From contig CASFJU010000018.1 in the NCBI GenBank assembly GCA_949295115.1, forward strand, positions 1-60,995: 60,995 nt of DNA, given 5' to 3'. Below, one piece after another: positions 33,988-43,219 of the stretch. Within the stretch, counting starts at the first letter, position 1. Each line of letters opens with the position of its first letter. Position numbers and translations under genes: made by a program. The stretch is from an uncultured Phascolarctobacterium sp. (GTDB lineage Bacteria; Bacillota; Negativicutes; Acidaminococcales; Acidaminococcaceae). The notes beneath the pieces were generated by a model. The model did no database searches. It was not told the DNA's origin and saw nothing but the letters and a program-made list of their open reading frames with translations.

Positions 33988-35522
33988 ACAAATCATTGAG
34001 CTCAAGGCTGATGTACAGCTTCATGGCTCTGATAATGGTTATCGTAGTCGGCGTTACGGCAGGTATTTCCTATCTTATCGCCGATTATTTTTTTAAGACC
34101 AATGAGCAGGAGCTGGCCGAAAAAGGCAACGAAATGGCCGCAACAGTTGAATATTTTATGGAGTTTGACAACAGCCGTGACACGCTGAACCGCTATGTGT
34201 TTGCGGTGGACCGGCTTGTCGGCGCGCGCATCTGGCTGTTTGACGATAAGTTTGAACTGCTGGCGGCATCCAATATCAACACGGATTACCAGCCGGACGG
34301 CACCCGTCCCGGCATTAAAGATTTGACGATGATGGAAGGTTCAACCGCCGAAATTTCCAGAGAAATTAAAAGCGGCAAGCTGGACACCAAGGTTATTGCC
34401 ATTTTAAAGGATGTGTACAGCGGCAAATCCGTACAGTCGCAAATTTACCATCCTTATTATAAGGAGCAGGTTATGCTGGTGGGCGTGCCTTACGGCAAAC
34501 CGGGCGGTGCGGCGCGCGGCGCGATTTTGCTGGCGCAGCCGTTGAGCGGTTTTGACAGTTTTTTGCGCGATATTTACATTTATACCTCTATCGTTGCAAT
34601 TCTGGCGCTGATTTTGAGTATGTTCATGGTCCGCAGTCTGGCGCGTACCATGATTAAGCCGCTGGTTTCCATGAAGGACAGCGCCGTTGCCATTGCAGCC
34701 GGTGACTATACCCGCAAGGTGGAAGTGCACGGCGAGGACGAGGTTGCCGATTTGGGCAAGGCGCTGAACGCTTTGGGCAATGATTTGAGTGAATTTGTTG
34801 CCAAAACTGAGCGCGCGGAAAAAATCCGCCGTGACTTTGTTGCTAACGTATCGCACGAGCTGCGCACTCCGCTGACGATTATCCGCGGCTATAACGAAGC
34901 CATCAGCGACGGTACCGTTACCGATAAGGACATGATTCAGCGTTACCGCCTGCTGATTAACGAAGAAACACTGCGTTTGCAGCGCATGATCAGCGAGCTT
35001 TTGGACATCAGCCGCATGCAGGCCGCCGAAGAACTGCCGCCTGCCAAAATGCAGCCGCTGCCCCTGGGCGCGATTGTGCGCAACGTAGCCGAAAAACTGA
35101 TGGTAAACGCCGTAGAGCGCAATGTTAAACTGCTGGTGCATGTCGATGAAAAATTGCAGGTTATGGGTCAGGGCGACCAGATGGTACAGCTGGTGCTGAT
35201 TATCGGCGACAACGCGTTGAAATACACGCCTGCCAACGGCACGGTAGCCTTTTTAACGGAACTGTTGGACGACGGCAGCGTAAGGCTGACGATATCCGAC
35301 CAGGGGCCGGGCATACCGGAAGAAGATTTGCCGTTCATCTGGGAACGTTTCTACAAGGTTGATAAATCGCATTCGCGCAATGTGCCGGGCACAGGCCTTG
35401 GGCTTGCCATCGCCCGCGAGATTATCCGCGTGCATGGCGCAAGGGTAGAAGTGTTCAGCAAAATCGGCGAAGGCACAAGGTTTGAAATTACCTTCCCGAA
35501 GGATAAAGTTATTGCCGATTAA
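33984..35522 (+). CDS. Sensor histidine kinase (VicK/PhoR-like)
   Basis: A 512-residue inner-membrane kinase. Helix 1 is about 10-35, an extracytoplasmic sensor domain spans 36-192, helix 2 is about 197-218, followed by HAMP (to ~275). The HisKA domain has the phosphorylated His291 in NVSHELRTPLT. The ATPase domain has the N box (IIGDNALKYTP), G1 (DQGPGIP), F (FYKVDKSHS) and G2 (GTGLGLAIA) boxes. All catalytic parts are intact although the response regulator gene just upstream is broken. The ATGA overlap with it shows that the two were once a translationally coupled pair. Confidence 0.95.
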   Translation: MNKSLSSRLMYSFMALIMVIVVGVTAGISYLIADYFFKTNEQELAEKGNEMAATVEYFMEFDNSRDTLNRYVFAVDRLVGARIWLFDDKFELLAASNINTDYQPDGTRPGIKDLTMMEGSTAEISREIKSGKLDTKVIAILKDVYSGKSVQSQIYHPYYKEQVMLVGVPYGKPGGAARGAILLAQPLSGFDSFLRDIYIYTSIVAILALILSMFMVRSLARTMIKPLVSMKDSAVAIAAGDYTRKVEVHGEDEVADLGKALNALGNDLSEFVAKTERAEKIRRDFVANVSHELRTPLTIIRGYNEAISDGTVTDKDMIQRYRLLINEETLRLQRMISELLDISRMQAAEELPPAKMQPLPLGAIVRNVAEKLMVNAVERNVKLLVHVDEKLQVMGQGDQMVQLVLIIGDNALKYTPANGTVAFLTELLDDGSVRLTISDQGPGIPEEDLPFIWERFYKVDKSHSRNVPGTGLGLAIAREIIRVHGARVEVFSKIGEGTRFEITFPKDKVIAD

Positions 35523-35536
35523 TGAGGTGACAAGCG

Positions 35537-36316
35537 TTGAAAATTGCATTGGTGCAAATGGAAGTTTTGGAAAAAAATAAAGCCGGTAATGTGCAGAGGG
35601 CATGCGAATTGCTGCGTCAGGCAGCGCCTAACTGTGATATTGCCGTGCTGCCGGAAATATGGACGACGGGTTATTCGCTGGGGCATTTAAGCAAGGAAGC
35701 CGATTACCTGAACGGCACGGTGGTAAACGAGTTGCGGCAGATTGCCGCCGAAAACAGCTGCGCCATTGTGGCAGGTTCGATACCGCTGCGCAAGGGCGAC
35801 GGTAATGTTTACAACACGGCCATTACCATTGATAAAAATGGCGAAATAGTTTTTTGTTACAGCAAGGTTCATCTGTTCAGCATGTTTAACGAGCAGCGCT
35901 TTTTCAAGCCGGGTAACGATTTTGGCGTGTACGAGCTGGAAAGAACTACCTGCGCGTCGGCAATCTGCTACGATTTGCGCTTTCCGGAGTTGTTCCGCCA
36001 CATGGCGATGCAGGGCGCAAAAATTATCTTTGTACCTGCGGAATGGCCTGAAGTGCGCGGCGCTATCTGGGATTTGTTCATCCGTGCGCGCGCGCTGGAA
36101 AACCACACCTTCATTGTCGGTGTAAACTGCACTGGCAAATTCCACGACCAGAAATTTTACGGGCATTCTGCCGTTATCAGCCCGTTTGGCGAAGTGCTGG
36201 CTGTCGGCGGCGGTGAAGAAGAAATAATTTACTGCGATATTGACTTGAATTTGGTGGAAAAAGCCAACGAATATATGAATGTTTTGAAGGACGTAAGGCC
36301 GGAGTTGATAAAATGA
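35537..36316 (+). CDS. Carbon-nitrogen hydrolase (nitrilase superfamily, omega-amidase-like)
   Basis: A 259-residue amidase with the complete Glu-Lys-Cys triad: Glu40 (VLPEIW), Lys110 (YSKVHLF) and Cys144 (AICYDLRFPE). Closest in pattern to omega-amidase/YafV enzymes, which hydrolyse alpha-ketoglutaramate or alpha-ketosuccinamate. It starts at TTG with GAGGTGA six bases upstream; no ATG is available. It begins 14 bases after the histidine kinase gene and overlaps the VanX-like gene by four bases, so it belongs to the same transcript. Confidence 0.9.
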   Translation: MKIALVQMEVLEKNKAGNVQRACELLRQAAPNCDIAVLPEIWTTGYSLGHLSKEADYLNGTVVNELRQIAAENSCAIVAGSIPLRKGDGNVYNTAITIDKNGEIVFCYSKVHLFSMFNEQRFFKPGNDFGVYELERTTCASAICYDLRFPELFRHMAMQGAKIIFVPAEWPEVRGAIWDLFIRARALENHTFIVGVNCTGKFHDQKFYGHSAVISPFGEVLAVGGGEEEIIYCDIDLNLVEKANEYMNVLKDVRPELIK

Positions 36317-37347
36317 TGAAACGGATTTTTAGCCTGCTGCTGTGCCTGTTGTGCTTTGCGGGCAGCGCGCTGGCAGCACCGGTGTTTGAACCGAAAGACT
36401 GCCCGAAGGATTTAAAATACATTTTGGGTATGTATTACGGCAACGGCGAACTGTTTTTGCTGCGCGAGAACAAGTGTGAGGTGGAACTGGTTTACCGCTT
36501 TGGGCAGAAGGATTACACCTTTGCGGGCAGCAATGTTTACCCGCTGGTTAAGGAACATTTTGACAGCTACACGATTAACGAAAGCGGGCCGCTGAACCAT
36601 CTTGACGCCGCCGTGCGCATTGAACGCAGCCGCGAAGGCTATGGCGTAAGCTGTTCCGTGGGCGGCAACCGTTACAGCCGCCGCTTTTTTGCCGGTGAAA
36701 ACGGCAAGCCCTTCCGTTTTGCCGTCAGCGGCGACTGGCAGGAACTGAAAAATGCTGCGAGTGCTGCGGTAATGCCTGCAAATCTTGGCGCAGGTCAGCA
36801 GGCGCAGCTTGTTAATCTGGCGCAGGCCGTGCCGGGAATAAAACTTGATTTGCGTTACGCCGGTGCGGATAACTGCTTTGGCAATGTACTGAACGATGAC
36901 GCGCGTGCCTTTTTGGATGTGGAAGCAGCCGCAGCGTTAAACACCGTGCAGCTTAACCTTGCCCAATACGGCTACGGGCTTTTGGTGTGGGAGGCTTACC
37001 GTCCGTGGTCGGTAAGTAAACTTGCGTATGACGCGCTGCCGTTGGAAAATAAATCCATGCTGCCTGCTCCGGAAGTTGGTTTCAGTCACAACACCGGGCG
37101 CAGCGTCGATGTCAGCCTGTACAGCCTGGCAACGGGCGAACCGGTTGATATGATAAGCGATTTTGACGAGCCTTCCATCCGCCAGTATGCAAGTTTTGCT
37201 GGCGGTACGGAGCTTGAGCGTTACCGCCGCGACCTGCTGCGTACGCAGATGCAGCTTGCCGGTTTTACCGCCAGCGATATGGAATGGTGGCATTTTGACT
37301 ACGGCGACCCCAAAGCCTTTGGGCATTTAAATGTAAAACCGCAGTAA
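36313..37347 (+). CDS. Exported VanX-type D-Ala-D-Ala dipeptidase with extra N-terminal domain
   Basis: A 344-residue precursor. Signal peptide: residues 1-22 (ends SALAA). Residues ~23-150 form a domain I do not recognise, with several aromatic strands. The C-terminal ~180 residues match M15D peptidases: zinc ligands in SHNTGRSVDVSLY (His, Asp) and catalytic Glu and His in MEWWHFDYGD. WEAYRPWS is also typical. Export suggests a role in periplasmic peptidoglycan peptide recycling, not vancomycin resistance, since no vanHA genes are present. It overlaps the amidase gene by four bases. Confidence 0.88.
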   Translation: MMKRIFSLLLCLLCFAGSALAAPVFEPKDCPKDLKYILGMYYGNGELFLLRENKCEVELVYRFGQKDYTFAGSNVYPLVKEHFDSYTINESGPLNHLDAAVRIERSREGYGVSCSVGGNRYSRRFFAGENGKPFRFAVSGDWQELKNAASAAVMPANLGAGQQAQLVNLAQAVPGIKLDLRYAGADNCFGNVLNDDARAFLDVEAAAALNTVQLNLAQYGYGLLVWEAYRPWSVSKLAYDALPLENKSMLPAPEVGFSHNTGRSVDVSLYSLATGEPVDMISDFDEPSIRQYASFAGGTELERYRRDLLRTQMQLAGFTASDMEWWHFDYGDPKAFGHLNVKPQ

Positions 37348-37351
37348 GGCA

Positions 37352-37379
37352 TTTACAGTATTTATAAATGTGTTATAAT
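37352..37379 (+). promoter_or_regulatory. Promoter of ylbF-murB
   Basis: TTTACA (37352-37357), 16-base spacer, TATAAT (37374-37379). Confidence 0.7.
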
Positions 37380-37418
37380 AGTTACGAAAATACATAATTA
37401 ATTATGAGGTGACATATA

Positions 37419-37757
37419 ATGAACGTTTACGATTGCGCCAATGATTTGGCAAAAGCTTTAAAAGAAAGCCACGAATTTAAAAAATTGCAGGAAGCACGCC
37501 TGGTGCTGAAAAAAGACGCACAGGCAGAAGAACTTGCCAACGATTTTATTAAATTAAGCTCCGAAATTGAGCTTGCCAAATATCAGAAACAGGAAGTTGA
37601 CAAGGAAAAAGAAGAAAAACTGCAAAAACTTTCTTCCCTGCTCAGCCTGAACCCGACCGCTATGGAATATCTGCATGCTTTCATGCGTTTCCAGATGATG
37701 ATGGCAGACATCACCAAAACTATCAATGACGTTGTAAAGGAAGCTGTCGGTGAATAA
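37419..37757 (+). CDS. YlbF/YmcA family protein
   Basis: A 112-residue all-helical protein of the Com_YlbF family (PF06133), seen from LAKALKESHEFKKLQEA and the charged heptad-like middle. In Bacillus, YlbF, YmcA and YaaT form an Fe-S complex that influences RNase Y and development. Only one member occurs here. AGGTGAC lies before the ATG. It overlaps murB by eight bases, so expression is coupled to cell-wall synthesis. Confidence 0.88.
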   Translation: MNVYDCANDLAKALKESHEFKKLQEARLVLKKDAQAEELANDFIKLSSEIELAKYQKQEVDKEKEEKLQKLSSLLSLNPTAMEYLHAFMRFQMMMADITKTINDVVKEAVGE

Positions 37758-38667
37758 TTCCGTTAATCAGTTAGCAGAAGTTTTAAAACAGAAAATGCCG
37801 GGGCATGTTTTTTGCAATGAGCCGATGAAGAAGCATACTTCATTTAAAATCGGCGGCCCGGCCGATATTTTGGTACAGCCGCAGGACGCTGACGCTTTGG
37901 CGCAGGCTTTAGCGGCGGCACGCGATTGCGGAGTGCCGGTAACGATTCTGGGCAACGGCAGCAACGTGCTGGTACGCGACAAAGGCATCCGCGGGCTTGT
38001 CATCAAAATCGGCAATGCGCTGAAGACTTTCCGTCAGGACGGCGAGCACCTGTATTTTGGTGCGGGCTATTCGCTGGCGCTGGCATCACGCAAGGCGTGG
38101 GAATGCGGCCTGAGTGGCATGGAATTTGCCGTTGGCATACCGGGCAGCATCGGCGGCGCGGTTTACATGAACGCCGGTGCTTACAACGGCGAGATGAAAT
38201 GCGTTGTGGAAAACGTGCGCGTGATGGACATGGCGGGCAAAGCCATGGAACTGACGGCGGAGGATTTGCAGTTTGGTTACCGTAAAACCAGTTTGCAGCA
38301 AAGCGGCTATATTATTACAGAAGTTTGCCTTAAAATGCAGCCGGGCGATAAAGACGCCATTAAAGCAATGATGGACGATTTCAGCAGCAGGCGCATCAGC
38401 AAGCAGCCGCTGGAATTGCCGAGCGCAGGCAGCATGTTTAAACGCCCGCCCGGACATTTTGCCGGTACGCTGATTGAGCAGGCGGGGCTTAAAGGATACA
38501 CCGTCGGCGGCGCGCAGGTATCCGAAAAGCATGCAGGGTTTGTCGTTAACCGCGGAAGCGCGACGGCGGCAGACGTTTTGCAGCTTATCGCGGACGTGCG
38601 CAGGATTGTTATGGAAAAAGCCGGCGTGGAGCTTCACCCCGAAGTGCTGGTTATCGGCGAAGAATAA
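37750..38667 (+). CDS. murB: UDP-N-acetylenolpyruvoylglucosamine reductase
   Basis: A 305-residue FAD enzyme that reduces UDP-GlcNAc-enolpyruvate to UDP-MurNAc in the cytoplasm. FAD-binding motifs are HTSFKIGGPAD and LGNGSNVLV; GIPGSIGGAVYMNAGAY follows; substrate and catalytic motifs are FGYRKTSL, the proton-donor Ser in PSAGSMFKRP and the C-terminal Glu in LHPEV. Length and the GSMF variant fit the type IIb form found in Firmicutes. It starts at GTG inside ylbF and is followed by a terminator. Confidence 0.96.
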   Translation: MNNSVNQLAEVLKQKMPGHVFCNEPMKKHTSFKIGGPADILVQPQDADALAQALAAARDCGVPVTILGNGSNVLVRDKGIRGLVIKIGNALKTFRQDGEHLYFGAGYSLALASRKAWECGLSGMEFAVGIPGSIGGAVYMNAGAYNGEMKCVVENVRVMDMAGKAMELTAEDLQFGYRKTSLQQSGYIITEVCLKMQPGDKDAIKAMMDDFSSRRISKQPLELPSAGSMFKRPPGHFAGTLIEQAGLKGYTVGGAQVSEKHAGFVVNRGSATAADVLQLIADVRRIVMEKAGVELHPEVLVIGEE

Positions 38668-38683
38668 AACAGCGATTTACGGA

Positions 38684-38709
38684 GAGCGGCTGCAAGGCCG
38701 TTCTTTTTT
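38684..38709 (+). terminator. Intrinsic terminator after murB
   Basis: GAGCGGC with GCCGTTC (one G-U) followed by TTTTTTA. Confidence 0.78.
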
Positions 38710-38725
38710 ATAGATATTGCCGTTG

Positions 38726-38754
38726 TTGTAGCGGGGCTGGGGATATGTTATAAT
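38726..38754 (+). promoter_or_regulatory. Promoter of the 519-residue unknown gene
   Basis: TTGTAG (38726-38731), 17-base spacer, TATAAT (38749-38754). Confidence 0.6.
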
Positions 38755-38786
38755 AAGCTATCACAGAAAGAGGTATTTTATAGAGC

Positions 38787-40346
38787 ATGGATAATGTTTA
38801 CGATTTGGTGGAGGATTTCTACGGGCATGACCCGGGCTGGAATTTTCTGCTTCGCCGTGAATATGCGGACGGCTTTTTGCGCACGGAAGCGTGGCAGGGC
38901 AAATCGCCGGAAGAATTATACGATATTTGGGATCAGCTGACGATGCTGTGCCTGTACCTTGGCAATACAGAACTGCTTTTGGGCGACATGAGCGCCGATG
39001 ATTTTGTGGACTGTGTGGCTTGGTGCGGACGCAATGTATCGGAATTTGAAGCTGATTATGAACATACAAAATATTTTTTGGAAACCTGCGGCAGGCTGTA
39101 CGCTTACCTGCAAAAGAAAAAGGTAATTTCCGACGCCGGTGCGCCGCTTGATGCAGCCGCCAAACTTTTAGACGGCGGCACGATGCACATCATCAACCCG
39201 GACGGCAGCTTTGCCGAAGGGCATAAGGCGCGTACACGCCACACTGTGCCGGACGCTGCCAACAAAATATTTTTAAACGTCGGCGAGCGGATGCAGGAAA
39301 TTTACGCCGCTATGCACGAATTTTTTACCGACACGCAGTTCAGCGTCGATTTGGAACGCGCAACGGTTCTGTACCACGGCGTTTTCGGCAGCGCGCTTAC
39401 CGAATCTGCCAAAAGCAGGGAAGAAGCAGTTAATTCCTTTTGGGATTACTTTTTAATGGATTACCGCCTGATGCTGCGCGACATGCACCCGCTGGAATAT
39501 TTTTACCGCACTGTGTGCTGCAAGGACGGCGGGCGTTATGACGCCGATTTTGCACGGCGCAACAGCGATATTCTGGAGGAATTCCTTTCCGCACGGCTGG
39601 TAATTTTTACGGTGCAGGGCTTTACCGACGAAGGAGCATACCTGTGCCGCGACTTTTTAAGCAATGAAACCTACCAGCTGAATCTGCCGCTAAACGAAGA
39701 TTTTGACACCACGGATATGCTGTTTATCGGGCATATTTTTTACAACGGCAACATGCTGACGGATAACGTGCGCGGCTACAAAATTGAGCGCGTCAACACC
39801 TTGTTTTTGCGCGACACCTTAAAGCGCACTTACGAATGGGTAAGCGTGCAGCAGCAAAAGCCGACTTGGCAGTGGTTCAGCGCAAGCTACCCGATGGTGC
39901 TGCGCAACATGACGTTTTTATACGCCGCCGGCATTGCGCACCGCAACTTTAACAACTATACCGAACATACAAAATACAACGCCGCGCCTTACCGCGATGA
40001 TACTTTGGTAGCAGGGCTTTTAAAAAACACCATGCTGAAAAATTATTTTTCCGTGGCCGATGTAAGGCTGGCAACGCAGATGTGGTGCGATTTGGAAGCT
40101 GCCGGTGCGGTAAACGGGTCTTACAGCGAAACAGAATGGGTGGCAGGCGTTATCTATACTTTTATCAGGCTTAATGGAGCTTATACCTTTTTTGACGAGC
40201 ATATTGCCAAATTCTGCGGCGTGGAAGCAGAAAAAATGCGCACGGTGGCGGAATATATCGCGCAGGCGCTGAATGTTGAAGAACACGACCCGCGTTACAG
40301 CAACGAAGAAGGCCTTTTGGTAATGCTGATGAGTGCCCACATGTAA
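38787..40346 (+). CDS. Conserved-looking protein of unknown function, 519 residues
   Basis: I do not recognise this protein. It has no signal peptide and no membrane helix and appears mainly alpha-helical, rich in aromatic and acidic residues. Segments that might serve as landmarks are DFYGHDPGWNFLLRREYADG near the start, LEYFYRTVCCKDGG in the middle and ATQMWCDLEAAGAV near the end. Codon use matches its neighbours, so it is a real gene. AAAGAGG lies 13 bases before the ATG, a rather long gap. It probably shares a transcript with the zinc-ribbon membrane protein 11 bases downstream. Confidence 0.75.
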   Translation: MDNVYDLVEDFYGHDPGWNFLLRREYADGFLRTEAWQGKSPEELYDIWDQLTMLCLYLGNTELLLGDMSADDFVDCVAWCGRNVSEFEADYEHTKYFLETCGRLYAYLQKKKVISDAGAPLDAAAKLLDGGTMHIINPDGSFAEGHKARTRHTVPDAANKIFLNVGERMQEIYAAMHEFFTDTQFSVDLERATVLYHGVFGSALTESAKSREEAVNSFWDYFLMDYRLMLRDMHPLEYFYRTVCCKDGGRYDADFARRNSDILEEFLSARLVIFTVQGFTDEGAYLCRDFLSNETYQLNLPLNEDFDTTDMLFIGHIFYNGNMLTDNVRGYKIERVNTLFLRDTLKRTYEWVSVQQQKPTWQWFSASYPMVLRNMTFLYAAGIAHRNFNNYTEHTKYNAAPYRDDTLVAGLLKNTMLKNYFSVADVRLATQMWCDLEAAGAVNGSYSETEWVAGVIYTFIRLNGAYTFFDEHIAKFCGVEAEKMRTVAEYIAQALNVEEHDPRYSNEEGLLVMLMSAHM

Positions 40347-40357
40347 AGGAGAAATTT

Positions 40358-40765
40358 ATGAAATGTAATTTTTGCGGCAGGGAAGTACCACGCGGCACAC
40401 AGGAATGCCCGTACTGCCATTACCGTTTTGAAATTGAGGCAACCGTCCTCAATCCGCAAGAGCGTGATGAATTTGAAGGCGTAACGATTGACGAAAGCGG
40501 TTACGAAGAAACCGCCGCTAAGGACGAGTGCAGGCCGGAACAACGCGAACGCTATGAACGCCGTGAGGAATACAGCAACAAAAACGGCAGCGGCCCGAAG
40601 ATTTATGTTAAAAATCTTAATGGCTGCGGCGGTGGATTGCTTGGCGTTTTGCTGATTATCGCCGTCTTAATAGCGCTGTTTATTTTCTTTATGCCGTTGT
40701 TTATCGTAGTTGCCGCCATCGGCGTTGTGTACTACTTAATCAGCAGCATTCTGGGCGGGTTTTAA
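40358..40765 (+). CDS. Zinc-ribbon membrane protein
   Basis: A 135-residue protein. The first 25 residues hold a zinc ribbon with two C-x2-C pairs (CNFCG and CPYCH). A charged, Glu/Arg-rich linker follows (about 40-80), then a Gly-rich turn (NGCGGGLLG) and two closely spaced hydrophobic helices to the C-terminus. This is a common layout for small bacterial zinc-ribbon membrane proteins of unknown role. AAGGAG lies before the ATG; it is likely co-transcribed with the unknown gene upstream. Confidence 0.8.
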   Translation: MKCNFCGREVPRGTQECPYCHYRFEIEATVLNPQERDEFEGVTIDESGYEETAAKDECRPEQRERYERREEYSNKNGSGPKIYVKNLNGCGGGLLGVLLIIAVLIALFIFFMPLFIVVAAIGVVYYLISSILGGF

Positions 40766-40780
40766 AAATAGGTAAAAAAT

Positions 40781-40832
40781 AACTGCACTTTCCAATCTGT
40801 TTTGGCAGAAAGGCAAGTGCAGTTTTTGTTTT
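40781..40832 (+). terminator. Terminator between the zinc-ribbon gene and the antiporter gene
   Basis: 10-bp stem AACTGCACTT (40781-40790) with AAGTGCAGTT (40815-40824), long T runs after it. The + strand gene ends here. The minus-strand antiporter stop lies 13 bases further; the A-rich left flank may let it act on that strand too. Confidence 0.82.
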
Positions 40833-40844
40833 TTTTATAAGGTT

Positions 40845-43160
40845 TTACAAAATTTCGTCGCGGACAAGCTGGTTAATCATTTTTTGCTTGCCGAGTATCC
40901 ACAGCAGGTCGTCTTTTTCAAACACCAGTGAGATGTTGGGGTTTACTATGGTGTAGCTGCCGCGCTCCAGACCGATGACGAGGCAGTGCCATTTGTTGCG
41001 GATGTCCGTCGATTTGATGGACTTGCCCAAAAGCGGCGAGTGCTTGTCGATAGTGATGGCGCAGGGCAGGAAGGCGTGCTCGTGGCGGTTCTCTGCTTCG
41101 TTAAGCAGCATAAATTCACGCATGCTGGTTGGTTCGCCGGTAAGCATCCAGCCTAAATTTTTATTTTCAATAGCGGCGTTAAGCAGTTTAAAATGTGCTT
41201 TAGTGCCGATGATGAGCAGCGTTGTGCCCGAATTGATAACAAAATCCGCGCCCGGCATGTCGTAAATCTGTTTGGGCGTTTGCGCCTGCAAAACATTGCA
41301 GCCGTAGGCTTTGCGCAGCTGTAAATCCAGCAGCGTTTTGCCGATGGTAGCAGAACCGTCTTCCACTTTATAATGCGCCAGCTGCAAGTCCTCATCAAAC
41401 CAGCCGTAGGGCTGATGTTCGCCTGCTTCTTTCAAGGCTTCGCGGTGCTTGCGCATGTGGCGTTCGTTTAAGTTGACCAGAAAGCGCGATTCCATGCGCA
41501 AGTATTCGCCCATCAGCCAGTCGGAGGACGAAATGAAGTACGCCGTTACCAGTGTGGCGGCAGCGGCAAAAATTTCTGCCAGCCCCAGAATCTGTGCGAA
41601 CACAAAGAAGATAAAGCCTGCGGCGACGATGACTTTCAGCAGAATAAGCACTACCAGCGGAATGTGGTTGCTGCGTTTTTGAAACCACAGCGCAGAGAAC
41701 AGTTCCGGATGGCTGGTGCGGTTGACGAGCACGGCACGCAGCAGCGGCGCCATGATAATAAAGGTCAGCACGGCGGTAATGATATCCGCATAGGGCAGCT
41801 GCAAATTATTGCGCAGGTAGCCGCTTAAATAGTATTCCGCAAACAGCGCGATGGCCGTCAGCAGGGTGGTGAAAATCAGCATGCGGGTAAAATATTCTTT
41901 TAAAAATTCCGTCCAGTCGGCACTATCGCGTGTGCCGATATTTTTTTCGGTGTAGCGGTCAAGCCAGTCGTTAAAGCTTTGCGGCAGCAGGCGGCGTATT
42001 ACGCGGTAGGCGGGTTCGGCCGCCATAATGCAGAACGGCGTGGTGAAGGTCGTCATAACGGATACGGCGACGATAATCGGGTAGATAAAGTCGCTGATAA
42101 CGCCGAGGCTCATGCCCAAAGAGGCGATGATGAACGAAAATTCGCCAATCTGTGCAAGACTGAAGCCGCACAGAATGGAAGTTTGCAGGCTTTGGCCACT
42201 GAGCAGCACGCCGCCTGCGGAAAAGACGAGCTTTCCGATAATGGTAACGAAGATAAGAATGATAATCGGCAGCCAGTATTCCAGCAGCAGTGCCGGGTCA
42301 ACCAGCATGCCGACGGATACGAAGAACACCGCGCCGAAGATATCTTTAACCGGCGTAAAGAGGTGTTCTATTTTTTCGGAGTTCGGCGCTTCGGCAATCA
42401 GCGAGCCCATAATAAACGCGCCCAGCGCTGCCGAAAAGCCCAGATGCGTTGCCAGCACCACCATGCCAAGGCACAGGCCGATGGAAGTGACGAGCATGGT
42501 TTCGTTGTTCATCAGCGTAAGCGAGCGTTTGTAAAAGGTTGGCACAAGGTAGATACCCAGCACAAACCACAGCACCAGAAAGAACAGCAGGCGCATAACG
42601 CTGGTTAACAGCTCCGTGCCGGAGATGCCTGCGGACGCCGCCATGGTGGAGAGCAGTACCATCATGATAATGCCGGCGATGTCTTCGACAATTAAAATGC
42701 CGAAAACCATTTCCGTAAAACGCTTGCCTTTCATTTTTAAATCTTCAAAGGCTTTGATGATGATTGTGGTGGACGACATGGAAAGCATACCGCCCAGAAA
42801 CAGGCTGTTCATGTGGCTCCAGCCCATCAGCATGCCGGTGCCGTAACCCAGCGACAGCAGCCCTGCAATTTCCACGATAGTGGCGATAAAGGCGGTGCTG
42901 CCAACCTGTTTGAGCTTGTTGAAGCTGAATTCCAGCCCCAGCGAAAACATTAAAAAGATAATGCCGATTTCCGACCAGGTGTGGATGTTGCTGAAATCCG
43001 TTACCGTTGGAAAAAACGAAAAATGCGGGCCGGTGATGAAACCGGCGACGATGTATCCGAGAACAAGCGGTTGATTGAGCTTTTTAAATAAAATGGTAGT
43101 GATGCCCGCTACCAGCAAAATCATGGCGAGGTCGGAAACAATAGGTGGTAAATGCGCCAT
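40845..43160 (-). CDS. CPA2 family cation:proton antiporter with C-terminal regulatory domain
   Basis: A 771-residue protein. The first ~400 residues form the Na+/H+ exchanger fold of about 12 helices, similar to KefB/KefC and plant KEA (PLVLGYIVAGFITGPH, LMFSLGLEFSF, MSSTTIIIKAF, VEDIAGIIMM). More helices follow near 430-560, then a soluble tail with two TrkA-C-like (RCK_C) segments (about 600-680 and 700-771). It probably exchanges K+ or Na+ for protons under ligand control. AGGAGG precedes the ATG on the minus strand. The promoter lies at 43263-43292. Confidence 0.92.
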   Translation of the reverse strand: MAHLPPIVSDLAMILLVAGITTILFKKLNQPLVLGYIVAGFITGPHFSFFPTVTDFSNIHTWSEIGIIFLMFSLGLEFSFNKLKQVGSTAFIATIVEIAGLLSLGYGTGMLMGWSHMNSLFLGGMLSMSSTTIIIKAFEDLKMKGKRFTEMVFGILIVEDIAGIIMMVLLSTMAASAGISGTELLTSVMRLLFFLVLWFVLGIYLVPTFYKRSLTLMNNETMLVTSIGLCLGMVVLATHLGFSAALGAFIMGSLIAEAPNSEKIEHLFTPVKDIFGAVFFVSVGMLVDPALLLEYWLPIIILIFVTIIGKLVFSAGGVLLSGQSLQTSILCGFSLAQIGEFSFIIASLGMSLGVISDFIYPIIVAVSVMTTFTTPFCIMAAEPAYRVIRRLLPQSFNDWLDRYTEKNIGTRDSADWTEFLKEYFTRMLIFTTLLTAIALFAEYYLSGYLRNNLQLPYADIITAVLTFIIMAPLLRAVLVNRTSHPELFSALWFQKRSNHIPLVVLILLKVIVAAGFIFFVFAQILGLAEIFAAAATLVTAYFISSSDWLMGEYLRMESRFLVNLNERHMRKHREALKEAGEHQPYGWFDEDLQLAHYKVEDGSATIGKTLLDLQLRKAYGCNVLQAQTPKQIYDMPGADFVINSGTTLLIIGTKAHFKLLNAAIENKNLGWMLTGEPTSMREFMLLNEAENRHEHAFLPCAITIDKHSPLLGKSIKSTDIRNKWHCLVIGLERGSYTIVNPNISLVFEKDDLLWILGKQKMINQLVRDEIL

Positions 43161-43190
43161 CTGAAGTTCCTCCTTGTATAAATAAGATAA

Positions 43191-43219
43191 GCGACAAAAA
43201 ATTTAAAATGTTGTATAAT
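43191..43219 (+). promoter_or_regulatory. Rightward promoter of the aminotransferase-hydG operon
   Basis: GCGACA (43191-43196), 17-base spacer, TATAAT (43214-43219). The -10 lies in the left arm of an inverted repeat (TTGTATAATAT). Confidence 0.5.

Noticed and set aside
36313..37347. Vancomycin resistance determinant
   Set aside because: Only a VanX-like peptidase is present, with a signal peptide and no VanH or VanA partner, so a cell-wall recycling role is more likely.
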